Of a stretch of 64,000 nucleotides of DNA, positions 7,644 to 15,962 are shown piece after piece; the stretch's first letter is position 1, and every line of letters begins with the position of its first letter. The notes below the pieces were generated by a model. That model ran no database searches. It was not told the origin of the DNA and saw nothing but the letters and a program-made list of their open reading frames with translations. Made by a program: the position numbers and the translations under genes. Source of the stretch: Terrisporobacter othiniensis (GTDB taxonomy: Bacteria > Bacillota > Clostridia > Peptostreptococcales > Peptostreptococcaceae); contig NZ_JWHR01000087.1 in the NCBI RefSeq assembly GCF_000808015.1, forward strand, positions 4,062 through 68,061, given 5' to 3'.

Positions 7644-9383
7644 TTAGTTTGTTTTAGAACTTATATCTATAAATTCAAATTCTTCTACATCAAATAATCC
7701 TTTATCTGTAAGTTTTATATTAGGTATCACTGGTAATGCCAAAAATGCTAAGGTTAAGAATGGATCTATATCCTTACTTACTTTTAATGAGTTATAAGCT
7801 ATATCTACTAGTTTACTAAACTTAGAATTAACATACTCTATATTTTTATCACTCATTAGCCCACCAATATTTAAAGATAAACTTTCTAGAATTTCATTAG
7901 AAGATGAGATTGCAATTCCACCCTCCATACTTATAACTTTATTTACAGCATTTACTATATCTTCATCATTATCCCCCACAACTATAATATTATGTGAGTC
8001 ATGAGATATGGTTGTAGCTATAGCACCATTTTTTAATTTGAAATTTTCTACTAATCCTATACCTATATTGCCTGTATTTTTATGTCTTTCTATTACTGCT
8101 AATTTTAATATATCTTTTTCATTATCATATTCAAACTTATTATCAACTATTTTGACCTTAGCTTTTACCTTTTCAGTTATTAAACTATGCGGCTTTAACG
8201 AAATAATATTTACATCTTCTTCACCATCTTCTTTTTCAAAGTAAATTTGTATATTATCTGTATTTATTTTAGAAAGATGAACAGTTTTTAAAACTTTAGA
8301 AAAATCTTTTTCTTTTGTTGTAAACAAAGGTTTTTTATCTTTCCCTACCAATTCTCCATCTTTATATACTTCTTCTATATTAAAGTTTTCTAAGTTATCA
8401 AATACTATTATATCTGCCTTATATCCTGGAGCTATAGCCCCGACATTTTTTAAGTTATAACAATTTGCCGCGTTTATGGTTGCCATTTGTATTGCCGTTA
8501 TTGGATCTATCCCATTTTTTATAGCTAACCTTACATTATGATCTATATGACCTTCTTTTAATAAATCCTCTGGGTGTTTATCATCCGTGCATAATAAAAT
8601 TCTTTGATAGTTATATTGATTAACACCATTTATAAGGTTTTTAAGATCTTTGGTTGCCGAACCTTCCCTTATCATAACATACATGCCTAGTCTTAATTTT
8701 TCTAACATTTCTTCTTCTGTTGTACATTCATGGTCTGTATTTACTCCACTTAAAACATATGCATTTAAACCTTCTCCATTTATACGAGGCGCATGACCGT
8801 CCACACTTTTGTTGTTTTTGTGAGCTAACTTCAGCTTATCCATTACGTCTTTATCTTTATATATGACACCAGGGTAATTCATCATTTCCCCTAATCCTAA
8901 AATCCTTGGATGGTTTATATATTTCTCCAAATCGTCAGCCTTAAGTATTGCTCCTGAATTTTCAAAATTAGTTGCCGGAACACATGAAGGTAACATAACG
9001 TATGTATTTAAAGGCAATTCTTCCGTTGAATTTAATATATACTCAACTCCATCAAGACCACAAACATTAGCTATTTCATGTGGATCTGTAATTATTGTAG
9101 TCGTTCCTCTAGGGACTATAGCTTTTGAAAATTCCCCTGGCGACAACATAGATGATTCAATGTGAATATGGGAATCTATAAGACCCGGTGCTATATATTT
9201 TCCTTTTAAGTCTATGTTAATATCTCCTGTATATTCTCCAATACCTATTATTATTCCATCATGTACTGCCAAATCACCTTCTATAACTTCGTGTGTAAAT
9301 ACATTAACTATATTTGCATTTTTTAATACTAAATTTGGATTTTTATTTTTCATTGATCTGTCGATTAATTCACTAATGTACAT
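7644..9383 (-). CDS. ade: Adenine deaminase
   Basis: A 579-residue zinc- or iron-dependent amidohydrolase that converts adenine to hypoxanthine plus ammonia in purine salvage. Motifs run in order: PGLIDSHIHIESSMLSP (metal HxH), VPRGTTTIITDPHEIANVCG, EMMNYPGVI, DGHAPRINGEGLNAY, and LCTDDKHPEDLL with the catalytic Asp region. The C-terminal domain has the family's ISHDSHNIIVVG and EGGIAISS blocks. The length fits AdeC enzymes. It has its own ribosome site (TTGGGAG) and terminator and sits behind the nucleoside importer operon on the same strand, so the pair makes sense as a purine-acquisition locus. No purine riboswitch was seen in the 186 bases upstream. Confidence 0.95.
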   Translation of the reverse strand: MYISELIDRSMKNKNPNLVLKNANIVNVFTHEVIEGDLAVHDGIIIGIGEYTGDINIDLKGKYIAPGLIDSHIHIESSMLSPGEFSKAIVPRGTTTIITDPHEIANVCGLDGVEYILNSTEELPLNTYVMLPSCVPATNFENSGAILKADDLEKYINHPRILGLGEMMNYPGVIYKDKDVMDKLKLAHKNNKSVDGHAPRINGEGLNAYVLSGVNTDHECTTEEEMLEKLRLGMYVMIREGSATKDLKNLINGVNQYNYQRILLCTDDKHPEDLLKEGHIDHNVRLAIKNGIDPITAIQMATINAANCYNLKNVGAIAPGYKADIIVFDNLENFNIEEVYKDGELVGKDKKPLFTTKEKDFSKVLKTVHLSKINTDNIQIYFEKEDGEEDVNIISLKPHSLITEKVKAKVKIVDNKFEYDNEKDILKLAVIERHKNTGNIGIGLVENFKLKNGAIATTISHDSHNIIVVGDNDEDIVNAVNKVISMEGGIAISSSNEILESLSLNIGGLMSDKNIEYVNSKFSKLVDIAYNSLKVSKDIDPFLTLAFLALPVIPNIKLTDKGLFDVEEFEFIDISSKTN

Positions 9384-9569
9384 AATATTCTCCCAACTAT
9401 CAAATATTTTTTAAATCTTATAATATCATATTTATATTCCTAGTCAAGTTTTTTTATTAAAATATTTTTTTTATTTCATACAAATATTTCTCTTAAACCT
9501 TAAATACCCTATAATATATTTATACATATTTGTAACATCATGTAAATTATGTAATAAGGGGATAAATTT

Positions 9570-11333
9570 ATGAGGAATTTAATAAGAAAATTTTTAGCTA
9601 TTTTTTTAGCTAGTATGATTAGTTTTTGTAGCTTTCAAAATTTAAGCTACTCTTTTGCCACAGAAAATTCTACACTTTCTAAAGGATATGTTGATATACC
9701 ATCTTGGATATCTACTCGAGAGTTGAATGTAAGGTCTAAACCTTCTACATCCGCTTCAAAGATAGGTTCTATAAAAAACGGTAACTCAGTAAATATTTTA
9801 GATAGTATTGCTAAAATTATAAAAGTAGATGGTAAGAATGTAGTAACAGATCCATGGTATAAAATATCTTATTCAAATAGCTTTGGCTATGTTTCTGCAG
9901 ATTATATTAAGTTATTAGGAGAAGATAAATCTTATATTCCTAGTAATACAACTTCTATAAAAGGAATAGATGTGAGTTATCATCAAGGAGATATCAACTG
10001 GGAAAAAGTAAAAAATGATGGTGTGAAATTTGCTATTATTCGTGCTGGTAGTGGCACTAAAGAAGATAGCAAATTTAAAGAAAATATAAAAGGCGCTTTA
10101 GCTGTTGGAATCCAAGTTGGTGTTTATTGGTTCTCCAATGCTTATACAGTTAATGGTGCAAAGGATGAATCTCAAAAATGTATGGAAGTAATTTCACCTT
10201 ACAAAAGTAAATTATCTTTTCCTGTCTTCTTTGACTATGAAGAATATACTCTAAAGCTAGCTCAAGAAAGTAATTTTAACCTTAGTTTAAGTTCAGTGTC
10301 TAATATTTGTAAAACATTTTTATCTAATTTAAAATCAAACGGATATAAATGTGGTATATATACAAACAAAACAGTTTCTAAATATTATCTTAGTGATGCT
10401 CTAAGAAATTCTTATGATTTTTGGATAGCTCAGTATAATGATAAATGTACTTACTGGGGAAAATACACCATGTGGCAATATAGCCAAACTGGAAAAGTTA
10501 ATGGCATAAATGGCAATGTAGATCTAAACTATTACTTTAAGAGTAATCCTATAAGTATGTCAAAAACTACTATAAGTTCTATTTCAGATCAAAAATATAC
10601 AGGTAGCAAAATAACACCCAGTATAAGTGTTAAATATAATAATAAAACTCTAGTAAAAAATAAAGATTATACTGTATCATTTGAAAAAAACACTAACGTA
10701 GGAACTGCAACTGCTACTATAAAGGGTAAAGGTAATTATACTGGTGCAAAAAGTATAACTTTTAAAATTGTTCCCAAAACTGTAACAAATACTAAAGTTT
10801 CAAGTACTACTTCTTCAAGTATAAAATTAAGTTGGTCAAAAGTTTCAAGCGCTAATGGATATAGAGTGTATAGATCGACTAGTAAAAATGGAACTTATAC
10901 TAAAGTAAAAGATATTACTAATAATTCCACTTTAAGTTATACTGATTCTAATTTATATAGTAATAAAAAATATTATTATAAAATAAAATCATTTAAAACT
11001 ATTAATGGACAAAGGTACTATGGATATTATTCAAGCATAATAAACGGAGAAACAAAATTATCTACACCTTCAGTAAAGTTATCAACACCAAAAAGTAAAA
11101 GTATAAAAGTTTCATGGAACAAAGTCTCTGGAGCCAAAGGCTATGATGTTTATAGTTCAACTAGTAAAAAAGGTACTTATTCCAAAAGAACAACTACAAG
11201 TAATTTGAATTATACTAATACAGGTCTAACTAAAGGTAAGACCTACTACTATAAAGTAAGGGCCTATAAAATAGTAAATAACAAAAAAGTTTATAGTTCT
11301 TATAGTCCTATAAAGTCAATTTCTAGTAAATAA
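9570..11333 (+). CDS. Secreted GH25 lysozyme with SH3, Ig-like and two FN3 domains
   Basis: A 587-residue exported wall hydrolase. In order: signal peptide (1-31); bacterial SH3 (about 45-116, with the usual LNVRSKPST start); GH25 muramidase (about 130-325), with GIDVSYHQGDINW holding catalytic Asp134 and FFDYEEY holding Asp222 and Glu224; one Ig-like module (about 332-400; YTGSKITP, KDYTVSF, GNYTGAKSITFKI); then two fibronectin III modules (405-587). It should cut the glycan strand of peptidoglycan. The Ig-like/FN3 tail is the same kind as in the DUF4430 protein at 43363-45174. Single gene with a convergent terminator after it; GGGGAT precedes the ATG. Confidence 0.92.
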   Translation: MRNLIRKFLAIFLASMISFCSFQNLSYSFATENSTLSKGYVDIPSWISTRELNVRSKPSTSASKIGSIKNGNSVNILDSIAKIIKVDGKNVVTDPWYKISYSNSFGYVSADYIKLLGEDKSYIPSNTTSIKGIDVSYHQGDINWEKVKNDGVKFAIIRAGSGTKEDSKFKENIKGALAVGIQVGVYWFSNAYTVNGAKDESQKCMEVISPYKSKLSFPVFFDYEEYTLKLAQESNFNLSLSSVSNICKTFLSNLKSNGYKCGIYTNKTVSKYYLSDALRNSYDFWIAQYNDKCTYWGKYTMWQYSQTGKVNGINGNVDLNYYFKSNPISMSKTTISSISDQKYTGSKITPSISVKYNNKTLVKNKDYTVSFEKNTNVGTATATIKGKGNYTGAKSITFKIVPKTVTNTKVSSTTSSSIKLSWSKVSSANGYRVYRSTSKNGTYTKVKDITNNSTLSYTDSNLYSNKKYYYKIKSFKTINGQRYYGYYSSIINGETKLSTPSVKLSTPKSKSIKVSWNKVSGAKGYDVYSSTSKKGTYSKRTTTSNLNYTNTGLTKGKTYYYKVRAYKIVNNKKVYSSYSPIKSISSK

Positions 11334-11362
11334 TCAAAGAATATAATATATGTTAAAAAAAT

Positions 11363-11391
11363 AAAGGTATTGCTTACTAAGCAATACCTTT
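11363..11391. terminator. Shared terminator between lysozyme and MATE genes
   Basis: A 14-bp perfect stem (11363-11376 with 11378-11391) between two convergent genes, with A-rich sequence on the left and T-rich on the right, so it can serve both. It includes the last codons of the MATE gene. The loop is one base as written, so the top pairs must open. Confidence 0.8.
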
Positions 11392-12723
11392 ATTTTCAAG
11401 TTCTATTTTTTTCATTTTTCTATAATAAGTTATCATAAGCGGTATACATGCAGATATCCATGCTATAGGATCTGATAAACAAATACCAGTAAATCCTATA
11501 AACTTTGGCAATGTGAATGCAATTATAGCTCTTGCCAATAACTCATAAACTCCTGCCATCATTGGTACAAAAGATTCTCCCATACCTTGAAGTACATTTC
11601 TATATACAAATATAAATCCTAATGGTATAAAGAATATAGCTGAATAATTAAATACTAGTTGAGCATATTTAAATATTTCAGGAGTTGGATTTTCCATAAA
11701 TAAAGTGACAAAATATTTCCCAAGGAATACAAGAACAGATCCTGCTATTAAGCTCGTAACTATTGATACTTTATTCATTATTTTCATCCCATTTTTTATT
11801 CTATCAAATCTTCCAGCACCTAAATTTTGTCCTGCATAAGTTGCTATTGTTACACCAAATGAAGTTGATGGTTGCATAACAAGTTGAAGAACTTTAGATG
11901 ATGCTGTGTATGATGCTATCACAGTTGATCCGAATACATTTATAGCACTTTGGACTATTATGATACCAATTGCTGTTACTGAAAATTGTAATCCCATAGG
12001 TATACCAATTTTTAAATGTTTTTTATAATAATTTGATTCAACCTTAAAATCTTCTTTTTTTAATCTTAAAACTCGGAATTTCTTATAGCTATAAATTAAA
12101 CATAAAATAGCTGAAAACCCTTGTGCAATATTAGTAGCATAAGCTGCTCCTGATACCCCCATTTTAAAATTAACTATAAATACCAAGTCTAAAATAACAT
12201 TAAGAATAGATGAGATTATTAAAAAATATAAAGGTGTCTTACTATCACCTAATGCTCTAAGTACTCCCGCTGCCATATTATAAAGCGCTTGAGTTATAAG
12301 TCCTGCGAAAATTATTGTTATATAAGTATCTGCATTATTAAAAATATTATTTGGTGTATTCATCATTCTAAGAAGAGGATTTTTAACTAGTAAAGCTATT
12401 ACTGTCATTAAAAGAGTCGAAATTAATGTTAATGTAATATTACTAGCTACTGCCTTTTTTACACCTACTTCATTTTTTGCTCCAAACTTTTGAGCAACTA
12501 GCACTCCAAATCCACTAGTTAACCCTAATATCATACCATTTACCAAAAAGAACATAGATCCAGTAGAACCAACTGCTGCTAGTGCATCTACCCCTACAAA
12601 TCTTCCAACTATAATCGTATCAACCATGCTATACAATTGTTGAAACACATTTCCAATTAATAAAGGTATAGAAAAGAATATGAAAATTTTCAAAGGATTC
12701 CCCTTAGTCATATCGTTAGTCAT
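11377..12723 (-). CDS. MATE family multidrug/metabolite efflux transporter
   Basis: A 448-residue membrane protein with twelve predicted hydrophobic segments arranged as two similar halves, typical of MATE exporters driven by Na+ or H+. Recognisable are the N-terminal GNPLKIFIFFSIPLLIGNVFQQLYSMVDTIIVG block (in parts), FVGVDALAAVGSTGS, GLTSGFGVLVAQ, and the second-half IATYAGQNLGAGRFDRI. The Q-x-Y-x-x-x-D motif in helix 1 is conserved. GGAG lies 10 bases before the ATG. Substrate unknown; such proteins are common in clostridia. A short promoter-terminator element lies upstream (12866-12948). Confidence 0.9.
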   Translation of the reverse strand: MTNDMTKGNPLKIFIFFSIPLLIGNVFQQLYSMVDTIIVGRFVGVDALAAVGSTGSMFFLVNGMILGLTSGFGVLVAQKFGAKNEVGVKKAVASNITLTLISTLLMTVIALLVKNPLLRMMNTPNNIFNNADTYITIIFAGLITQALYNMAAGVLRALGDSKTPLYFLIISSILNVILDLVFIVNFKMGVSGAAYATNIAQGFSAILCLIYSYKKFRVLRLKKEDFKVESNYYKKHLKIGIPMGLQFSVTAIGIIIVQSAINVFGSTVIASYTASSKVLQLVMQPSTSFGVTIATYAGQNLGAGRFDRIKNGMKIMNKVSIVTSLIAGSVLVFLGKYFVTLFMENPTPEIFKYAQLVFNYSAIFFIPLGFIFVYRNVLQGMGESFVPMMAGVYELLARAIIAFTLPKFIGFTGICLSDPIAWISACIPLMITYYRKMKKIELENKGIA

Positions 12724-12865
12724 ATACAGCTTCTCCTATCTTTATTTTTTAAGCTATCAAAATTTTATTATGCTGTAAATAATATTTTTCTAGCTCTATA
12801 TATACATCTATTACTCTGACATAAATTATTTATAAATCAAATAATTTATAATTTCTTTGTATAAT

Positions 12866-12898
12866 AAAAAAAGCAACCATTACTTTAATAATGTCTGC
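12866..12898 (-). terminator. Intrinsic terminator upstream of the MATE gene
   Basis: A 10-pair stem with one mismatch (12873-12882 with 12889-12898, 6-base loop) followed on the minus strand by seven U. It stands 143 bases before the MATE start and just after a promoter-like pair, so it could end a very short RNA or attenuate transcription into the MATE gene. From 12724 to 12865 nothing further is visible but AT-rich sequence. Confidence 0.6.
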
Positions 12899-12919
12899 AT
12901 TAATTTTTCAATCTTATAA

Positions 12920-12948
12920 ATGATATCAGATAAGAAATTATAGGTCAA
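12920..12948 (-). promoter_or_regulatory. Promoter-like pair upstream of the MATE gene
   Basis: Minus strand TTGACC (12948-12943), 17 bases, then TATCAT (12925-12920). Transcription from it would reach the terminator at 12898-12866 after only about 45 nt. Confidence 0.45.
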
Positions 12949-13018
12949 TAAGTATATTTTAACCTCCCCTTATGAAATCATTTTCAACAAAACAATTTTT
13001 TATTTAGTTATAAACGTG

Positions 13019-13046
13019 AAAAAGATGTACTAAAATTAATACACCT
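13019..13046 (-). terminator. Terminator after tRNA-Lys
   Basis: A weak stem of about seven pairs (13024-13030 with 13039-13045) followed on the minus strand by five U, just after the 3' end of the tRNA. Confidence 0.55.
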
Positions 13047-13049
13047 TTT

Positions 13050-13125
13050 TGGTGACCCATCCGAGACTCGAACTCGGGACACCCTGATTAAAAGTCAGGT
13101 GCTCTACCGACTGAGCTAATGAGTC
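13050..13125 (-). tRNA. tRNA-Lys (anticodon TTT)
   Basis: A complete 76-nt cloverleaf read on the minus strand, with encoded CCA. The acceptor stem is GACTCAT with ATGGGTC and discriminator A. The D arm is GCTC/GAGC with AGTCGGTA loop, the anticodon stem CCTGA/TCAGG with loop CTTTTAA, and the T arm CCGAG-TTCGAGT-CTCGG. Anticodon TTT reads both lysine codons. It stands alone rather than in a tRNA cluster. Confidence 0.97.
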
Positions 13126-13302
13126 ATGAATTTTATTTAATATTTATTCTTAATCTTCCCTTATTATTATCTATTATTCACTTAATTCTATATATTAAAC
13201 TTATAATTATGTATTAAATTTCAGTTTCAATTCATTTTAAACTATTGATTTGTATTTATGATATAATAAATAATTATAATTAAAAACAAAAGGTGGTAAA
13301 TT

Positions 13303-13929
13303 ATGACTGACAAAAGAAAAAAAGGAATTTTAGCAAGTTTATTAGCTGGAGCAATGGCTCTTGTAGGATGTTCTAAAAGTGAAATGAATGATGAAGTTAG
13401 AACACCTCCAAAAGAACTTCCTGTAGCAACTATCATTATTAAAAATTATGGAACTATTGAGGCTGAACTTTATCCTCATATAGCTCCAAACACTGTAAAC
13501 AACTTTATATCTTTAGCTAACAGCGGTTTTTATGACGGACTTACTTTCCACAGAGTAATAAAAGACTTTATGATACAAGGTGGAGACCCAAATGGCGATG
13601 GTACAGGTGGTCCAGGATACAGTATTAAAGGTGAGTTTACTAAAAATAAATTTAAAAATGATTTAAAACATACAGAAGGTATTTTATCTATGGCCAGAAG
13701 CCAAAACAAAAATAGTGGTGGTAGTCAATTTTTTATAATGACTAAAGAAGCTTCTCATTTAGATGGTCAGTATGCTTCATTTGGCAAGGTTACAAGTGGT
13801 CTAGATATAGTACATGAAATAGAAAATTCAAAAACAGGCTCAAACGATAAACCTGTAAAAACTATAGTTATAGAATCTATAAAAGTAGACACTAAAGGTG
13901 TAAAATATGATGAGCCAGAAAAAATCTAA
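13303..13929 (+). CDS. Cyclophilin-type peptidyl-prolyl isomerase lipoprotein
   Basis: A 208-residue exported proline isomerase. The lipoprotein signal ends ALVGC (Cys about residue 23). The cyclophilin domain covers about 45-205, with [18 protein letters not shown] carrying the catalytic Arg and the Phe/Met/Gln pocket residues, [20 protein letters not shown], and a [12 protein letters not shown] block. It should speed folding of secreted proteins at the outer face of the membrane. AAAGGTGG precedes the ATG. Single gene with its own terminator. The tRNA-Lys gene lies upstream on the other strand. Confidence 0.93.
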   Translation: MTDKRKKGILASLLAGAMALVGCSKSEMNDEVRTPPKELPVATIIIKNYGTIEAELYPHIAPNTVNNFISLANSGFYDGLTFHRVIKDFMIQGGDPNGDGTGGPGYSIKGEFTKNKFKNDLKHTEGILSMARSQNKNSGGSQFFIMTKEASHLDGQYASFGKVTSGLDIVHEIENSKTGSNDKPVKTIVIESIKVDTKGVKYDEPEKI

Positions 13930-13957
13930 ATTTTATTTATGTCAAATTTAAATACAA

Positions 13958-13994
13958 AAAAGACGGAATTTCAGGGGTGAAATTACCGTCTTTT
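13958..13994. terminator. Bidirectional terminator between cyclophilin gene and the riboswitch transcript
   Basis: A long stem (13958-13973 with 13978-13994, one bulged A) with T on the right for the plus strand and A on the left, giving U on the minus strand. On the minus strand its loop region reads CACCCCTG, so it exposes a CCCC motif. It would end both the cyclophilin mRNA and any read-through RNA from the c-di-GMP riboswitch. Confidence 0.85.
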
Positions 13995-14121
13995 CTTAAT
14001 TATGGGGTATGTTACATTTAAATATTTGTATAATGGGGATTATACTATATTTAAATATAGGGTTTGATGTATTTAAACATGGGGTTGTTTAAATACGGGG
14101 TTTTACTACCAAGCCTAAAAT
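13995..14121 (-). repeat. Imperfect repeats TTTAAA...CCCC behind the riboswitch
   Basis: On the minus strand four imperfect units of about 18-35 bases each combine an (A)TTTAAA(T/C)A block with a following CCCC or CCC and AT: near 14100-14083, 14082-14060, 14056-14034 and 14025-14003. No ORF longer than about nine codons is seen. The stretch lies between the riboswitch terminator (14122-14147) and the last terminator (13958-13994). It is AT-rich apart from the C runs. Confidence 0.6.
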
Positions 14122-14147
14122 AAAAAAACTACCATTTGTTGGTAGTT
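14122..14147 (-). terminator. Expression-platform terminator of the c-di-GMP riboswitch
   Basis: An 8-bp perfect stem (14127-14134 with 14140-14147, 5-base loop) followed on the minus strand by seven U. Its first arm is part of GGCAACT (14150-14144), which is exactly complementary to AGTTGCC (14230-14224) at the 3' end of the aptamer. Confidence 0.8.
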
Positions 14148-14221
14148 GCCATTCAAGTTTAAAATCATAAACCTTTGTAAAAAATAGCTTAAGTTTATGA
14201 CAACAAAGAACTTTTTATTCT

Positions 14222-14298
14222 TCGGCAACTGGCTGGCATAGTGTGATTAACCTTAGCCCCTATAGCTTTGCGTCTCTAGATTTCTCTAGATTTGCCAA
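14222..14298 (-). promoter_or_regulatory. Cyclic di-GMP riboswitch, class I (GEMM)
   Basis: The minus strand carries the conserved GEMM blocks in order: GGCAAA (14296-14291), a hairpin with a GAAA loop, GACGCAAAGC, a GGGGCTAAGG segment, and TGCCAGCCAGTTGCCG. GGCAA at the start pairs with TTGCC (14228-14224) to close P1. The same TTGCC can pair with the terminator arm at 14150-14144. Ligand binding should hold P1 closed and free the terminator to form, an OFF switch. A TATAAT at 14325-14320 lies just upstream. Aptamer identity is strong; the logic is inferred from pairing. Confidence 0.88.
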
Positions 14299-14433
14299 TA
14301 TTTAGCTATTACACTATAAATTATATACACTTTGTTTCACATATGCTAGTATTTATTTATATTTTTTTGTATTTTTTTATTTTTATTTAAAATCACCTTT
14401 TATTTGCAATTAAGGCATACTTTAGATACTTTT

Positions 14434-14940
14434 TTACCCTAATACCTTTTCAAAAGCTATCCTCTCAGAATCGTCTTCTAAATAAATTACACCACAGTAC
14501 TCAAATCCATTCTTGCTCAAGAACCTTTGCATTGATTGATTTTGTCTATGAGTATCAATTTTAATATGTTTTATATTATTTTCTAAGCAAATTTTCTCTA
14601 TGTATTTGAATAACTCTCCAGCTACTCCGTGACCTTTTATATTACTAGAAACGGCTACTCTATGTACAACAGCATAATCTCCTTGACTAATCCACTTTCC
14701 ATCATATATAACATCATAATCACTTTCACCAGAAAAAGACAAATACGCTGTAGCAATTACTTTATCATCTTTTAATAAAACATATGACTCATCACTTTCA
14801 ATATCATTCATTATACTTTCTTCATTTGGATATCCATTTTGCCATTGATCGATACCATTCGCCTTAAAATAACTTTGAGCTTCTTCAATAATATTTATAA
14901 TTTCTTTTATATCTGACTTTCTCGACTTTCTAAATTCCAT
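14434..14940 (-). CDS. GNAT family N-acetyltransferase
   Basis: A 168-residue single-domain acetyltransferase using acetyl-CoA. The N-terminus MEFRKSRKSDIKEIINIIEEA is the usual first strand and helix. VAVSSNIKGHGVAGELFKYIE (residues about 98-118) is motif A, with the acetyl-CoA pyrophosphate loop as KGHGVA. IKIDTHRQNQSMQRFLSKNGFEYCG is motif B. The ending YLEDDSERIAFEKVL is typical of the YjaB/RimI-like clostridial group. It stands alone with an AGGAGAG ribosome site; the c-di-GMP riboswitch begins about 110 bases downstream on the same strand. Acceptor substrate unknown. Confidence 0.88.
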   Translation of the reverse strand: MEFRKSRKSDIKEIINIIEEAQSYFKANGIDQWQNGYPNEESIMNDIESDESYVLLKDDKVIATAYLSFSGESDYDVIYDGKWISQGDYAVVHRVAVSSNIKGHGVAGELFKYIEKICLENNIKHIKIDTHRQNQSMQRFLSKNGFEYCGVIYLEDDSERIAFEKVLG

Positions 14941-15022
14941 ACAACACTCTCCTTTTATCTATTTATATTTATTATATTATAAAAGCCCTCCTAATAAAGA
15001 GAGCTTTTTCATATCTAATAAA

Positions 15023-15703
15023 TTATTTACTTTTCTTTTTTTCATGTCTTTTATAAATAAAAAATAATATGCCACTTACAAGTAATGTTATTATAAATAC
15101 AATAGCTGCCATGGTGTAATTCTTTGTTCCAAGATAACTTCCTCCAATAGTAGAGGAGATAACCGATGGTACTCTAGCCACTCCTGAAACTAATAAAAAT
15201 GGTAATAATTTAATAGGCGTAATTCCTGCTACATAAGAAAGAACATCCTTTGGCGTTCCTGGAATTAAAAAAATAAAAAATATGGTCATATATATTTTTT
15301 CATTATCTTTTAAAAAGGTCATCTTTTCTAATTTTTCTTTTGATACAAATATTTCAACAAAATCCATTCCAAACTTTTTTGCAAATAAAAATACCACCAT
15401 TTGCCCTATCAAGGTTCCAATTAAACAATAAACTGATCCCCAAAACCATCCAAAAGCATAACCTGATGCAATTTCAATAGGCTCCCCAGGTACGACTGCT
15501 ACAATAATTTGAAAAGCAGAAATACCTATCATAATAAATTTACCCCATATTCCAATGTCATTTACCCATGTTCTAAACTCTTTTGGATTTTTCACAAGGG
15601 AAACTATTTTGCCTCCTACTGTAAATCCTAGAATAGCAATAACTAGTAGAAATATTACTCCTCCAATTAATAGAATTTTTTTCTTTTTATCTAATTTTTT
15701 TAT
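15023..15703 (-). CDS. TVP38/TMEM64 (VTT domain) membrane protein, probable non-ATG (ATA) start
   Basis: A 226-residue polytopic protein of the DedA-like VTT superfamily. The core shows VPGEPIEIASGYAFGWFWGS, IGTLIGQMVVFLFAKKFG, and FLIPGTPKDVLSYVAG, all typical. From the first ordinary start (GTG, 15595) only 190 residues result and the first helix is lost. The frame stays open for 36 more codons, encoding KKLDKKKK and a perfect transmembrane helix. It begins with ATA at 15703, nine bases after AGGAGG, where ATG would be expected; ATT at 15709 is another option. This is either a rare start or a recent ATG to ATA change. Such proteins are linked to lipid scrambling and membrane homeostasis; no specific role here. 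Confidence 0.75.
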   Translation of the reverse strand: MKKLDKKKKILLIGGVIFLLVIAILGFTVGGKIVSLVKNPKEFRTWVNDIGIWGKFIMIGISAFQIIVAVVPGEPIEIASGYAFGWFWGSVYCLIGTLIGQMVVFLFAKKFGMDFVEIFVSKEKLEKMTFLKDNEKIYMTIFFIFLIPGTPKDVLSYVAGITPIKLLPFLLVSGVARVPSVISSTIGGSYLGTKNYTMAAIVFIITLLVSGILFFIYKRHEKKKSK

Positions 15704-15878
15704 AGCAATTTCCCTCCTGACTTAAAGTATTCTTCTCTTTTCCAACTGTACTTATGTTAACCAAATAGATTTAATAAATTCTTGCTTCAATACACTTATT
15801 ATTCAATAAATTTTGATTCTATTTTTGCAATAAATTTAACACTTTTTAAATTTTACAATTTTAATTTTTTCATAAAAA

Positions 15879-15906
15879 AATAGGAATATTAAAAAATATT
15901 CCTATT
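15879..15906. terminator. Terminator between symporter and TVP38 genes
   Basis: A 12-bp perfect stem (15879-15890 with 15895-15906, 4-base loop) with a run of A to the left, giving U on the minus strand after the symporter gene. Confidence 0.8.
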
Positions 15907-15962
15907 AGTATTTATCTTAAATTTTTATTTATAATAATGAAGAAAATTGTTCTATCAAACTT

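Larger units (their letters stand above)
13958..14313 (-). ncRNA. Candidate c-di-GMP-controlled small RNA
   Basis: Starting near 14313 and reading left, the transcript would hold a class I c-di-GMP aptamer, a terminator, four C-rich repeats and a second strong terminator, with no usable ORF. The next gene to the left is on the other strand. Read-through of the switch would therefore make a noncoding RNA of roughly 350 nt. CCCC motifs in single-stranded regions and in a terminator loop resemble Gram-positive small RNAs that pair with G-rich ribosome sites. The elements are seen; the function is inference. Confidence 0.45.

Noticed and set aside
9384..9569. A purine riboswitch upstream of adenine deaminase.
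   Set aside because: No conserved purine aptamer core was visible; the region is AT-rich and holds the lysozyme promoter on the other strand.
12949..13018. A small ORF after the AAGGGGAGG-like sequence near 12966 on the minus strand.
   Set aside because: No ATG at suitable spacing; the following sequence is a promoter-like pair and a terminator rather than a coding frame.
13999..14100. The TTTAAA/GGGG repeats looked at first like a short CRISPR array.
   Set aside because: Units are imperfect, unequal in spacing and too short, there are no unique spacers of constant length and no cas genes nearby.
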